Part shown: positions 1-6,202 of the stretch, one piece after another | Layout: each line of letters starts with the position of its first letter | How positions within the stretch are numbered: the stretch's first letter is position 1 | Assembly (NCBI GenBank): GCA_026985435.1 | Contig: JALSQL010000155.1 | Coordinates: forward strand, 1-7,147 | Direction of reading: 5' to 3' | Source of the DNA: Acidilobaceae archaeon | GTDB lineage: Archaea > Thermoproteota > Thermoprotei_A > Sulfolobales > Acidilobaceae | DNA length: 7,147 nucleotides | Made by a program: the position numbers and the translations under genes | The notes under the pieces: generated by a model | The model's database searches: none | Seen by the model: only the letters and a program-made list of their open reading frames with translations | Told to the model about the DNA's origin: nothing

Positions 1-878
1 TCGCCGGTGGCCGCGGACCTGTATGCGACCACGACAACCCTGTCGGGGTGGCGGCGGGCCAGCTCCCTGGCGAGCTTGCTCGCGTGCCTACCCCGGCCCT
101 CGAGGCGGTAGAGGAGCACCCCAGGCACCGGCTCCTCCGCCAGGCCCTCTGCCCGGGATAGGAGGCGCTCCAGCTCCTCCTGAGCCTCCACCCTGAGCGC
201 CTGGAGGAGGCCGTCCTGGAGTATCAGCCTGCAGGGCTCCTCCGCCCCGGCCAGCCTCGCCGCCAGAGCCTCAAGCACGTCGGCCCTCCCCATGGCGGAG
301 GCGGCGTCAACCAGCGAGGCGCACTCCGCGGGGAGCCAGTAGTCCTCGACCGGGTGCAGCCCAGCCCGGACCATGTAGTTCTGGTACCACCTGTTAGCCC
401 TAGCCGCGGGGCCGAGGTCGCCCACTATGCTAGCCGCCACCAGCAGGGGGTCCCCCACCCCTGTGAGGCTCGCCACCACGTGGGCGGCGCTCGGCCAGTT
501 CCCCGCCGGGTCCCCCCGGGCCGCGGGGTTCACGTAGGCCACCGAGGGGAGCCTCGGGGGCTCAGGCTGGGTGTGGTGGTCAACCACCACCGCGGGCCTG
601 CCGGTGTAGCGGTGCAGCAGGTCCACGCTCCCCCCGGGCACGGCCAGGTCGACTACGGCGAGCAGCCTCCTCCCCCGGGCCTCCCCCCGGGCCCTGTCGA
701 GGAATGGCTTGTCGAACGCGTAGCGGAACCTGGGGGTCAGGAAGCCGGCCTCCCCCGGCCTCCCCGAGGCCCTGGCGACCAGCGAGGCGGCTGCCACCCC
801 GTCCATGTCCCAGTGCATCACGACGAGCGGGGGGGAGAGCCTCTCTATGAGCCTCCTAGCCCTCTCCCACACCTCCAA
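1..878 (-). CDS. DHH-family phosphoesterase (RecJ/nanoRNase-like), 3' end outside window
   Basis: The minus frame stays open to base 1, giving 292 codons with the C-terminus missing. DHH enzymes are metal-dependent phosphodiesterases that act on single-stranded nucleic acid, short oligonucleotides or cyclic dinucleotides. Visible signatures, numbered from the TTG at 878, are motif I with D24-M-D26-G, motif II at D77 (VVDLAV), the DHH triad at 100-102 and motif IV at D154 (GDLG). A GRGRHASK segment at 261-268 looks like the start of a DHHA1 substrate-binding domain, which the window edge cuts. All expected metal ligands are present, so the enzyme should be active. It follows lysK after 33 bases and is probably co-transcribed. 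The start is uncertain: TTG 878 keeps an N-terminal helix before motif I, but GTG 872 is possible. The family is secure. Whether it is a GAN/RecJ-like nuclease or a nanoRNase is not decided, and a link to amino-acid synthesis is not implied. Confidence 0.88.
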   Translation of the reverse strand, partial: MEVWERARRLIERLSPPLVVMHWDMDGVAAASLVARASGRPGEAGFLTPRFRYAFDKPFLDRARGEARGRRLLAVVDLAVPGGSVDLLHRYTGRPAVVVDHHTQPEPPRLPSVAYVNPAARGDPAGNWPSAAHVVASLTGVGDPLLVAASIVGDLGPAARANRWYQNYMVRAGLHPVEDYWLPAECASLVDAASAMGRADVLEALAARLAGAEEPCRLILQDGLLQALRVEAQEELERLLSRAEGLAEEPVPGVLLYRLEGRGRHASKLARELARRHPDRVVVVAYRSAATG

Positions 879-887
879 CAGCGCTGC

Positions 888-902
888 CCCCGCGCCGCGG
901 GG
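888..902. repeat. GC-rich perfect inverted repeat between lysK and the DHH gene
   Basis: CCCCGCG and CGCGGGG form 7-base arms around one central base, so in RNA a 5-bp stem with a 5-base loop is realistic. It fills much of the 33-base gap after the lysK stop and ends about 10 bases before the likely TTG start of the DHH gene. It covers the only G-run that could serve as a ribosome binding site there. It has no T-run, so it is unlikely to be an archaeal terminator. It may be a processing or translation-control element, or a product of base composition. Confidence 0.4.
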
Positions 903-911
903 CGTGGGGGG

Positions 912-1991
912 TTAATTGCCTCGGGAGGCGAGTATGCGGTAGGCCCTCAGGTAGACCCTCGCGGCGAGCCCGAGCTCGGCGAGGCCCACCTCCTCCAGCC
1001 TGGTGTGGGCGAGCGAGGGGTCCCCGGGGCCGTAGGCGGCTATGCTCCCCGCGTGGGGCGCCAGCACGTTCATATCGCTCGTCCCAGCCTTCACCGCCGG
1101 CCTCGGCCTCAGGCCCTCGAGCAGCGCGGCCCTAACCAGGGCCCGCGGCACCGGGCTGTTGAGCGAGACCCTCACCGGGGGCGTGTAGGGGCCCGCCACC
1201 TCCAGCCGGCAGCCCCGGGGCAGCGCCGCAGCCGCCCGGGAGAGCACCTCCCCCAGCTCCGCCCCCGGGGGGATCCTCGCGTCGACGATGGCCTCGGCCC
1301 TGGTTGGGAGGGCGTTGCTGGGCCCCCGGGCCTCCAGCCTCAGGGGGGTGAGGGTTGGCTGCGAGAGGCTCGCCCCGGGGTAGAGGCTGCGGAGGGCCGT
1401 GTAGGCCTCCACCAGCAGGTCGGCCGCCGACTCCCCGGCCCAGGGGCTAGCCGGGTGGCCGCCCCGGGCGGTGCACTCGACCCTCAGGATGGCCTGGCCC
1501 CTGTAGGCTATGACCACCCTGTCACCGCCCGTCGGCTCGCCTATCACCACATTCAGGGGCACCCGCCCGGAGGCCGCGAGGCCTCTGGCGCCCCTGCTGT
1601 CGCCCTCCTCCCCCACGAGGGCCGCCACGACCAGGGGCGCCCCCGGATCGGCCTCGGCCACGGCAGCGGCTGCGGCCAGCATCGAGGCGAGGGGCCCCTT
1701 GGCGTCCACCGCCCCCCGCCCGCGGATCGAGTCGCCCTCGATGCTGGGCTCGAACCAGTCGTCTATCGTGTCTATGTGGCCCACGAGGCCGTAGAGGGGC
1801 CTGCCGCCCTGCCGCCTGGGGGCGGCGTAGGCGTTGCCCACCCCGTCGGTCCAGGCGTCGAGGCCGAGCCTCTCCGCCTCCTCCAGGAAAACCCTGACCC
1901 CCGCCTCCTCGCCGCCGGTTGGGCTGTAGGTGTTGACCAGCCTCCAGAGCACCCTGCCGGCCACGCTAGCCAGGCGCGCACTCCGCGACAA
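912..1991 (-). CDS. lysK: [LysW]-lysine/[LysW]-ornithine hydrolase LysK
   Basis: LysK is a cytoplasmic M20-family metallo-deacylase. It does the last step of the LysW pathway, cutting lysine (or ornithine) from the C-terminal Glu of LysW and freeing the carrier. At 359 aa it matches the family length. The M20 ligand set is complete: H72 with D74 (GHIDT), bridging D96 (GRGAVDAKG), catalytic E128 and ligand E129 (VGEEGD), E152 (GEPTG) and H329 (AHTRLEE). The dimerisation-domain histidine is at 179 (RGGHPAS). I accept the TTG start at 1991 because GGAGGTG lies 7 bases upstream; a GTG at 1964 directly after the lysJ stop has no such site. The gene overlaps lysJ by 26 bases, suggesting translational coupling. 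Generic ArgE/DapE is the alternative, but the lysWXJ context decides the name. Confidence 0.93.
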   Translation of the reverse strand: MSRSARLASVAGRVLWRLVNTYSPTGGEEAGVRVFLEEAERLGLDAWTDGVGNAYAAPRRQGGRPLYGLVGHIDTIDDWFEPSIEGDSIRGRGAVDAKGPLASMLAAAAAVAEADPGAPLVVAALVGEEGDSRGARGLAASGRVPLNVVIGEPTGGDRVVIAYRGQAILRVECTARGGHPASPWAGESAADLLVEAYTALRSLYPGASLSQPTLTPLRLEARGPSNALPTRAEAIVDARIPPGAELGEVLSRAAAALPRGCRLEVAGPYTPPVRVSLNSPVPRALVRAALLEGLRPRPAVKAGTSDMNVLAPHAGSIAAYGPGDPSLAHTRLEEVGLAELGLAARVYLRAYRILASRGN

Positions 1992-3123
1992 CCGACGCCA
2001 CCTCCTCCACGTCCCCCGGGGAGAGCATGTAGGGCGGGAGCAGCCTCACCACGCTGACCCCGGCCTTGGAGGCGAGCACGCCCCTCTCCTGCATGCACCT
2101 AAGGGTCGGGGCCGGGTTGGCCCTCAGGTCGACCCCCAGCATTAGCCCGAGCCCCCTCACCCCCCTCACCGCCCTACGCCCCTCGAGGAGGCCCCGGAGC
2201 CTCGAGGCGAGCCTTGAGCCCGCCTCCCGCGCCCTTGCGGGGACGTCGTCGGAGAGGAGCACGTCCACCGCCGCGGCGACCGCGGCCATCGCAGCAGGGT
2301 TCCCGGCGTGGGTCGACCCGTGCCTGCCCCCCTCCAGGGCGCCGGCCAGCTCCCCCCGGGCCAGCACCGCCGAGACGGGGAGGCCGCCGCCGAGCGCCTT
2401 CCCAGCCGTCACGATGTCGGGCTCGAGCCCGTAGTGCTCGTGGGCCCACACCCTGCCGGTGCGCCCGAAGCCAGCCTGTATCTCGTCCACGACGAGGAGG
2501 GCCCCCGACTCCCGCGCAGCCTCCCCGACCGCCCTGAGGAACTCCCTCTCCCCCGGCACCACGCCGCCCTCCCCCTGGACGGGCTCCACTATCACCGCCG
2601 CGAGGCGGGGGCCGAGCTTGGTTATGGCGCTGTGGGCCTCCGCCGGGTCGGAGTTGTAGGGGAGGAACACGGCCTCCACCACGGGGAACCCCCTCCTGTA
2701 GCGGGGGTTCCAGGTGACGCTCAGGGCGCCGAGGGTGCGCCCGTGGAATGACCCCCGGAACGCAGCCACGAGCCTCCTCCCCGTGTGGGCCCACGCCATC
2801 TTCAGGGCGGCCTCGACCGCCTCGGCGCCGCTGTTGGCGAACGCCACCGCGCCCATGTGGGGCGGCGCCACCCTCGAGAGGGCCCTCACCGCCTCCTCGC
2901 GGTGGGGGCAGTCGAAGGAGAGGCTGCAGGCCGCCAGCTCCCCGAGGGCCTCCGAGACCCTCCCGGCGATTGCCGGGTTGGCGTGGCCCAGGAAGGCGGC
3001 GCCGTTGCCGGTGTGGGCGTCTATGTACCTCCTCCCCCTGTCGTCCCAGACGTACTGCATTCGCCCCCGGACTATGCGGAGCCCCCTGCTTCCATAGTAG
3101 CGGACCAGCCTGAGGCCGGCCAC
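1966..3123 (-). CDS. lysJ: [LysW]-aminoadipate semialdehyde / glutamate semialdehyde transaminase LysJ
   Basis: LysJ is a class-III PLP aminotransferase. It converts the carrier-bound semialdehyde to LysW-lysine (or LysW-ornithine) with glutamate as amino donor. Its length of 385 aa is usual. The PLP site is complete: NSGAEA phosphate loop at 97-102, SFHGRT at 125-130, E180 in VEPVQGEGG, D213 in VDEIQ, Schiff-base K242 in TAGKALGGG, and S270-T271 ahead of HAGNP for the partner-subunit phosphate contact. The start is GTG 3123, 4 bases after the lysX stop; a GGTG 7 bases upstream is the only nearby Shine-Dalgarno match. The end overlaps lysK. By sequence alone acetylornithine aminotransferase (ArgD) is the close alternative, since the families merge; adjacency to lysW and lysX supports a carrier-bound substrate. 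Confidence 0.93.
   Translation of the reverse strand: MAGLRLVRYYGSRGLRIVRGRMQYVWDDRGRRYIDAHTGNGAAFLGHANPAIAGRVSEALGELAACSLSFDCPHREEAVRALSRVAPPHMGAVAFANSGAEAVEAALKMAWAHTGRRLVAAFRGSFHGRTLGALSVTWNPRYRRGFPVVEAVFLPYNSDPAEAHSAITKLGPRLAAVIVEPVQGEGGVVPGEREFLRAVGEAARESGALLVVDEIQAGFGRTGRVWAHEHYGLEPDIVTAGKALGGGLPVSAVLARGELAGALEGGRHGSTHAGNPAAMAAVAAAVDVLLSDDVPARAREAGSRLASRLRGLLEGRRAVRGVRGLGLMLGVDLRANPAPTLRCMQERGVLASKAGVSVVRLLPPYMLSPGDVEEVASVVAECAPG
1999..2005 (-). promoter_or_regulatory. Ribosome binding site of lysK
   Basis: GGAGGTG, a full match to the archaeal 16S anti-Shine-Dalgarno, sits 7 bases before TTG 1991 and lies inside the end of lysJ. It decides the TTG start over the later GTG at 1964. Confidence 0.8.
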
Positions 3124-3127
3124 GAGG

Positions 3128-3973
3128 CTACACCCTGGCCCTCCAGACGACGTGCTCCGCTATGCTGGCGGCGACGTTCACCCCGGTAGCGCTGGTGAGG
3201 CTCTTGAACTCGGGGACCCCGTTGACCTCCAGCACGAGGTAGCCCCTCTCCGGGTCCTCCACGAGGTCAACCCCCGCCACCTCGACGCCCACAGCCTCGC
3301 AGGCCCCGACCGCGAGCTCCTCCGCCTCACCGTCGAGCCTCGCGGGGATGGAGCGGGCGCCGCGGGCGGCGTTGGTCAGCCACCCCCCGGGTGAGACCCT
3401 GTAGGCTGCCGCTACCGCCCTGCCCCCCACGCAGATAACCCTGAGGTCCCTCCCAGGCTTCCTCACGTACTCCTGGAGGTAGTGGACCTTGTAGGGGCCG
3501 CCCAGCGCCTCCCTGTGCTCCGCTATAGACCTGACCGCCTCCCCGTCCCCGGCTAGGGCGGCGAGCCTCCCCCAGCTGCCAACCGTGGGCTTGAAGACCA
3601 CGGGGTAGCCGAGCTCCCCCGCCGCCTCCACGGCCGCCTCCGGGGTGTAGGCCACGAGGGCCCTCGGGGTTGGTATGCCCCTCCTCTCGAGGAGGGCCTG
3701 GGTTAGCAGCTTGTCCCCCGCAGCCATCAGGGGAACCGGGGGGTTAACCACGGCGGCCCCCCAGCTCTCCGCGACGGCAGCGGAGCTCACCGCCCTGTAG
3801 AGGCTGATAGCCCTCACCAGGGCGGCGTCCACCCCTCCCCCGGGGGGCTCGCCCAGCCTGAGGGGCTGGGAGGGGAGGTGGACCAGCTCGAGTTCGGCCC
3901 TGCCCCTGAGCTCGGCTGCGAGCATCTTCTCCTCCAGCCTGGCCACGTCGTAGAGCATCGCGACCCTCGGCAA
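3128..3973 (-). CDS. lysX: LysW amino-acid ligase, LysX/ArgX type (ATP-grasp)
   Basis: This ATP-grasp ligase forms an isopeptide bond between the side-chain carboxyl of the terminal Glu of LysW and the alpha-amino group of 2-aminoadipate (LysX) or glutamate (ArgX), committing it to the pathway. At 281 aa it has family length. Visible parts are the N-terminal strand with LYD, K128 in FKP, the VGSWGR phosphate loop at 131-136, QEYV at 167-170 with ATP-binding E168, KPGRD at 172-176, TNAARG at 200-205, D236 in VDL, and metal-binding E249 and N251 in LEVNGVPEFKS. The substrate segment reads N-G-V-P-E-F rather than the N-H-T-M-E-F I recall for Thermus LysX, so glutamate use or dual use is possible. 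TTG 3973 is 5 bases after the lysW stop and has no good ribosome site. ATG 3958, preceded by GAGGG, is a real alternative but shortens the first strand. Confidence 0.9.
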   Translation of the reverse strand: MPRVAMLYDVARLEEKMLAAELRGRAELELVHLPSQPLRLGEPPGGGVDAALVRAISLYRAVSSAAVAESWGAAVVNPPVPLMAAGDKLLTQALLERRGIPTPRALVAYTPEAAVEAAGELGYPVVFKPTVGSWGRLAALAGDGEAVRSIAEHREALGGPYKVHYLQEYVRKPGRDLRVICVGGRAVAAAYRVSPGGWLTNAARGARSIPARLDGEAEELAVGACEAVGVEVAGVDLVEDPERGYLVLEVNGVPEFKSLTSATGVNVAASIAEHVVWRARV

Positions 3974-3978
3974 GGCCG

Positions 3979-4152
3979 CTACTCGCCCCAGTCCTCCTCG
4001 ACGCCCTCGAAGGGCTTGAGCGTTATCGAGCCGTTGGGGCCGCGGTGCACCTCCAGCACGACGCCGCAGTCGTGCTCCACCAGCTCCCCGGGGAGGGCGT
4101 CGTCGTCAACCTCCACGAGGCCGCCGCAAACCGGGCACTTGACCTTCGCCAC
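3979..4152 (-). CDS. lysW: Amino-group carrier protein LysW
   Basis: This 57-aa gene encodes the acidic carrier protein of the pathway. It protects the alpha-amino group of the substrate and delivers intermediates to LysX, Z, Y, J and K through electrostatic contact. The N-terminus KCPVCGG gives zinc ligands C6 and C9. The second pair is H27 and C29 in VEHDCG, the His-x-Cys form I recall from Sulfolobus, where Thermus has Cys-x2-Cys. The C-terminus is the diagnostic EEDWGE, ending in the E57 that is loaded with substrate. The start is GTG 4152, supported by GGTGATC 4 bases upstream. It is first in the leftward operon, directly behind a TATA-like box, which fits a protein needed in quantity. 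LysW homologues that serve other pathways exist, but the neighbours make this call safe. Confidence 0.97.
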   Translation of the reverse strand: MAKVKCPVCGGLVEVDDDALPGELVEHDCGVVLEVHRGPNGSITLKPFEGVEEDWGE

Positions 4153-4156
4153 GCCC

Positions 4157-4163
4157 GATCACC
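4157..4163 (-). promoter_or_regulatory. Ribosome binding site of lysW
   Basis: GGTGATC on the minus strand is a 7-base match to the anti-Shine-Dalgarno, 4 bases before GTG 4152. It fixes the lysW start and implies a short leader rather than a leaderless mRNA. Confidence 0.75.
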
Positions 4164-4188
4164 AGCAGCCCCACCCCTGTAACCCGGC

Positions 4189-4202
4189 TTTTAAGCTTTA
4201 AA
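4189..4202 (-). promoter_or_regulatory. TATA-box region of the lysWXJK-DHH operon
   Basis: Read on the minus strand, this is TTTAAAGCTTAAAA in an otherwise GC-rich region. It offers two overlapping archaeal TATA-like boxes (TTTAAA and CTTAAAA). At the usual distance of about 25 bases, transcription would start near 4168-4174, just ahead of the lysW ribosome site. One TGTAAC copy (4178-4183) falls between the box and the predicted start, and the palindrome 4218-4235 lies about 15 bases upstream. Confidence 0.7.
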
Positions 4203-4217
4203 CAGAATCTAGACATA

Positions 4218-4235
4218 TGTAACACTAGAGTTACA
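4218..4235. promoter_or_regulatory. Candidate operator, 18-bp near-palindrome
   Basis: TGTAACACTAGAGTTACA matches its reverse complement at 16 of 18 positions; only the two A bases flanking CTAG break the symmetry. It sits between the two divergent TATA-like boxes, about 15 bases upstream of the leftward one and about 32 bases upstream of the rightward one. An interrupted palindrome of this size suits a dimeric helix-turn-helix regulator such as the Lrp-like LysM known to bind upstream of Sulfolobus lysW. The regulator is not encoded in this window in recognisable form. Confidence 0.5.
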
Positions 4236-4267
4236 AGATAACGGTAGACAGCGGAGAGTGTAACAGG

Positions 4268-4274
4268 ATTAAAC
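4268..4274 (+). promoter_or_regulatory. TATA-like box of lysYZ
   Basis: ATTAAAC is the last AT-rich element before the rightward gene. A start about 25 bases on would fall near 4296, giving a leader of roughly 20 bases that begins at the G-rich ribosome site. It is a weak match to the archaeal consensus. Confidence 0.45.
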
Positions 4275-4294
4275 CCCCCGAAGCCCCGGGGGGC

Positions 4295-4303
4295 GGAGGG
4301 GTG
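4295..4303 (+). promoter_or_regulatory. Ribosome binding site of lysY
   Basis: GGAGGGGTG is a near match to GGAGGTG. It ends 11 bases before TTG 4315, a little far. The GTG inside it (4301) cannot serve as start because its frame meets a TGA after five codons. Confidence 0.45.
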
Positions 4304-4314
4304 CCCCGGGAACC

Positions 4315-5361
4315 TTGAGGGCTGCAGTGCTCGGCGCCTCTGGCTACACCGGCGGGGAGCTCCTGAGGCTGCTAGCCGGCCACCCGGAGCTGGAGGTCTC
4401 CTACGCCACCAGCAGGGAGTACGCCGGGAGGCCCATACACTACGCCCACCCCCACCTGAGGGGCTACTATAGGGGCCTGAGGTTCGAGAGGCTCAACCCC
4501 GACAGGGCGCTAGAGGCTGACGTTGTCTTCTCAGCCCTACCCCACGGCGTGGGCCTCCACACCACCGCCAGCCTCTACGAGTCCGGGGTCACCGTGGTCG
4601 ACCTGAGCGCCGACTACAGGCTGAGGGACCCAGGCCTCTACAGGGTCTGGTACGGCTTCGAGCACCCCTACCCCGACCTCCTCTCCAGGGCGGTCTACGG
4701 CCTCCCAGAGCTCCACAGGGAGGAGCTCCGGGGGGCCCGGCTGGTAGCGGCGCCCGGCTGCAACGCCACAGCAGCCATACTGGCGGTGGCCCCCCTCGTG
4801 GGGGCCGGCCTGCTAGAGGAGCCCGTGAGGATAGTCGTGGACGTCAAGGCTGGGAGCAGCGAGGCCGGCTCCAAGCCCAGCAGGGGCAACCACCACCCCG
4901 CCAGGGAGGGGGCGGTCAGGCCCTACAGCGCCGGCGGCCACAGGCACGCCGCGGAGGTGGAGCAGGAGCTCTCCAGGCTGGCCCGGGGCGGGGTGAGGGT
5001 CTCGCTGGTGCCCCACGCAGTCCCCAGCGTGCGGGGGGTGCTGGCCTCGGCCCACTCCTGGCTCGCCCCCGGAGCCAGCCCCGAGGAGGTGGCTAGGGCC
5101 TACGCCGACGCCTACCGGGGCGAGGGGTTCGTGAGGCTCGTGAACCCCGCAACTGGGAGGTACCCCGACCCAAGGTTCGTCGTGGGCAGCAACTACGCCG
5201 ACGTCGGCTGGGCAGTGGAGCCGGGCCAGGGCAGGGTGACCGGGTTCGCCGCCATAGACAACCTGGTGAGGGGCGCCGCCGGCCAGGCGCTCCAGGCCGC
5301 GAACATAGCGCTCGGCCTCCCCGAGCAAGCCGGCCTCGAGGCGCCCCCCATCTTCCCCTAG
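4315..5361 (+). CDS. lysY: [LysW]-aminoadipyl/glutamyl phosphate reductase LysY (ArgC family)
   Basis: This NADPH-dependent enzyme reduces the carrier-bound acyl phosphate made by LysZ to the semialdehyde, the third step on LysW. It has 348 aa, typical of the ArgC/LysY family. Visible parts are the dinucleotide-binding loop GASGYTGG at 7-14, SALPHGVG at 73-80, VDLSADYRL at 95-103, YGLPELHR at 128-135, catalytic C149 in APGCNATA, KAGSSEAG at 178-185, and the conserved H209-R-H211 with a nearby acid (HAAEVE). PHAVPSVRG at 233-241 is also typical. TTG 4315 is preferred to GTG 4324 because the latter removes the start of the first strand. It is followed by lysZ after 16 bases and divides divergently from lysW. 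Classical ArgC on N-acetylglutamate is the alternative; the intact lysW set argues against it, and dual Lys/Arg use is plausible. Confidence 0.92.
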   Translation: MRAAVLGASGYTGGELLRLLAGHPELEVSYATSREYAGRPIHYAHPHLRGYYRGLRFERLNPDRALEADVVFSALPHGVGLHTTASLYESGVTVVDLSADYRLRDPGLYRVWYGFEHPYPDLLSRAVYGLPELHREELRGARLVAAPGCNATAAILAVAPLVGAGLLEEPVRIVVDVKAGSSEAGSKPSRGNHHPAREGAVRPYSAGGHRHAAEVEQELSRLARGGVRVSLVPHAVPSVRGVLASAHSWLAPGASPEEVARAYADAYRGEGFVRLVNPATGRYPDPRFVVGSNYADVGWAVEPGQGRVTGFAAIDNLVRGAAGQALQAANIALGLPEQAGLEAPPIFP

Positions 5362-5365
5362 CAGC

Positions 5366-5371
5366 GGGGTG
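5366..5371 (+). promoter_or_regulatory. Ribosome binding site choosing the lysZ start
   Basis: GGGGTG lies 6 bases before ATG 5378, while the in-frame GTG at 5369 is inside this site and has none of its own. The ATG is therefore preferred. Confidence 0.6.
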
Positions 5372-5377
5372 CCAGGG

Positions 5378-6202
5378 ATGGCGGGGCTGCTTGTGGCGAA
5401 GCTGGGGGGCCGCCTGGCTGCGAGCCCCGAGGCCCTCGGGCGGGTGGCTAGGGACGCCGCCCGCCTCGCGGGGGAGGGCTGGAGGCTCGTGCTGGTCCAC
5501 GGCGGGGGCGACCTGGTTAGCGAGTACTCGAGGAGGCTGGGGGTCGAGCCTAGGATAGTCGTGTCGCCGAGCGGGGTGCGGAGCAGGTACACGACCCTCG
5601 AGGAGCTCGAGGTCTACACCATGGTAATGGCTGGCCTCCTCAACAAGAGGCTCGCAGCCGCCCTCCAGGCGGCCGGCCTGAGGGCGCTCGGCGTCTCCGG
5701 GGTGGACTGCGGCCTCCTCAGGGCGGCGAGGAAGGAGAGGATAGTCATACTCAACGAGAGGGGGCGCCCCCAGGTGGTGCCGGGCGGCTACACGGGGAGG
5801 ATAACCAGCGTTGACACCAGGTGCCTCCAGGCCCTCCTAGGCGCCGCCGAGGTGCTGGCGGTGGCGCCCCTAGCCCTGGGCCCCGGGGGGACGCTGCTAA
5901 ACGTGAACGGCGACCAGGCGGCGGCGGCCATAGCCTCCGCCGCGGGTGCCAGCGCCCTCGTGTTCCTAACCGACGCCCCGGGCGTGGTGCTAGACGGCGC
6001 CGTGCTGGGCGAGGTAGGCCGCGGGGAGCTGGAGGGGGTGATCGGCAGGGTGGGGCAGGGTATGAGGGTGAAGCTCATCATGGCCTCCAGGGCCCTCGAC
6101 GGCGGGGTGCCCCTAGTGGTCGTGGGCGACGGGAGGGTGGAGGAGCCCCTCTCGAGAGCCCTAGCAGGCTCCAACGGGACCCTGATACGAGGCGGCCCCT
6201 AG
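5378..6202 (+). CDS. lysZ: [LysW]-aminoadipate/glutamate kinase LysZ (ArgB family)
   Basis: This amino-acid kinase phosphorylates the free side-chain carboxylate of LysW-bound aminoadipate (or glutamate) with ATP, ahead of LysY. With the ATG at 5378 it has 274 aa, normal for LysZ. Visible parts are K8 with GG at 10-11 (AKLGG), the HGGG loop at 41-44, SPSGVRSRYTTLEELEVYTMVMAG at 63-86 with substrate-side R69, LNKRL at 88-92, GVSGVDCGLLR at 105-115, NVNGDQAA at 175-182, TDAPGV at 198-203, and the ATP-binding lysine K232 in GMRVK. A GTG nine bases earlier would add three residues but lacks a ribosome site. The gene is 16 bases behind lysY. Its TAG interlocks with the stop of the converging winged-helix gene, leaving no room for a separate terminator. 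ArgB acting on N-acetylglutamate is the alternative name. Confidence 0.92.
   Translation: MAGLLVAKLGGRLAASPEALGRVARDAARLAGEGWRLVLVHGGGDLVSEYSRRLGVEPRIVVSPSGVRSRYTTLEELEVYTMVMAGLLNKRLAAALQAAGLRALGVSGVDCGLLRAARKERIVILNERGRPQVVPGGYTGRITSVDTRCLQALLGAAEVLAVAPLALGPGGTLLNVNGDQAAAAIASAAGASALVFLTDAPGVVLDGAVLGEVGRGELEGVIGRVGQGMRVKLIMASRALDGGVPLVVVGDGRVEEPLSRALAGSNGTLIRGGP

Larger units (their letters stand above)
4178..4264. repeat. Phased TGTAAC repeats across the divergent lys promoter
   Basis: TGTAAC occurs on the plus strand at 4178-4183, 4218-4223 and 4259-4264. The starts are 40 and 41 bases apart, close to four helical turns, and all copies would face the same side of the DNA. An inverted copy (GTTACA) is at 4230-4235. 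One copy lies downstream of the leftward TATA, one lies in the middle, and one ends 3 bases before the rightward TATA. The pattern fits binding by an Lrp-type oligomer serving both promoters. That is inference. Confidence 0.45.

Noticed and set aside
1962..1964. GTG at 1964 as the lysK start, one base after the lysJ stop.
   Set aside because: It has no ribosome site at a workable distance, while TTG 1991 has GGAGGTG 7 bases upstream.
354..2057. A 567-codon open frame on the plus strand opposite the DHH gene and lysK.
   Set aside because: It is antisense to two genes with complete catalytic motifs. Its product is low-complexity Pro/Gly/Arg/His with no fold, as expected from high GC leaving few stop codons.
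2174..2794. Long alternative frames inside lysJ on both strands, including a 206-codon minus frame.
   Set aside because: They are shadow frames of lysJ with Arg/Gly/Pro-rich translations, no ribosome site and no recognisable motif.
4274..4310. C-run/G-run stem (4274-4293) and a possible G-quadruplex near the lysY ribosome site, considered as an attenuator or riboswitch.
   Set aside because: The predicted transcript starts near 4296, so the C-rich arm would not be in the RNA. Only three separate G-tracts of three or more exist on this strand, and no riboswitch core is visible.
4813..5592. A 259-codon minus frame across lysY and the start of lysZ.
   Set aside because: It is antisense to two clear enzyme genes and has a low-complexity product; it is an effect of GC content.
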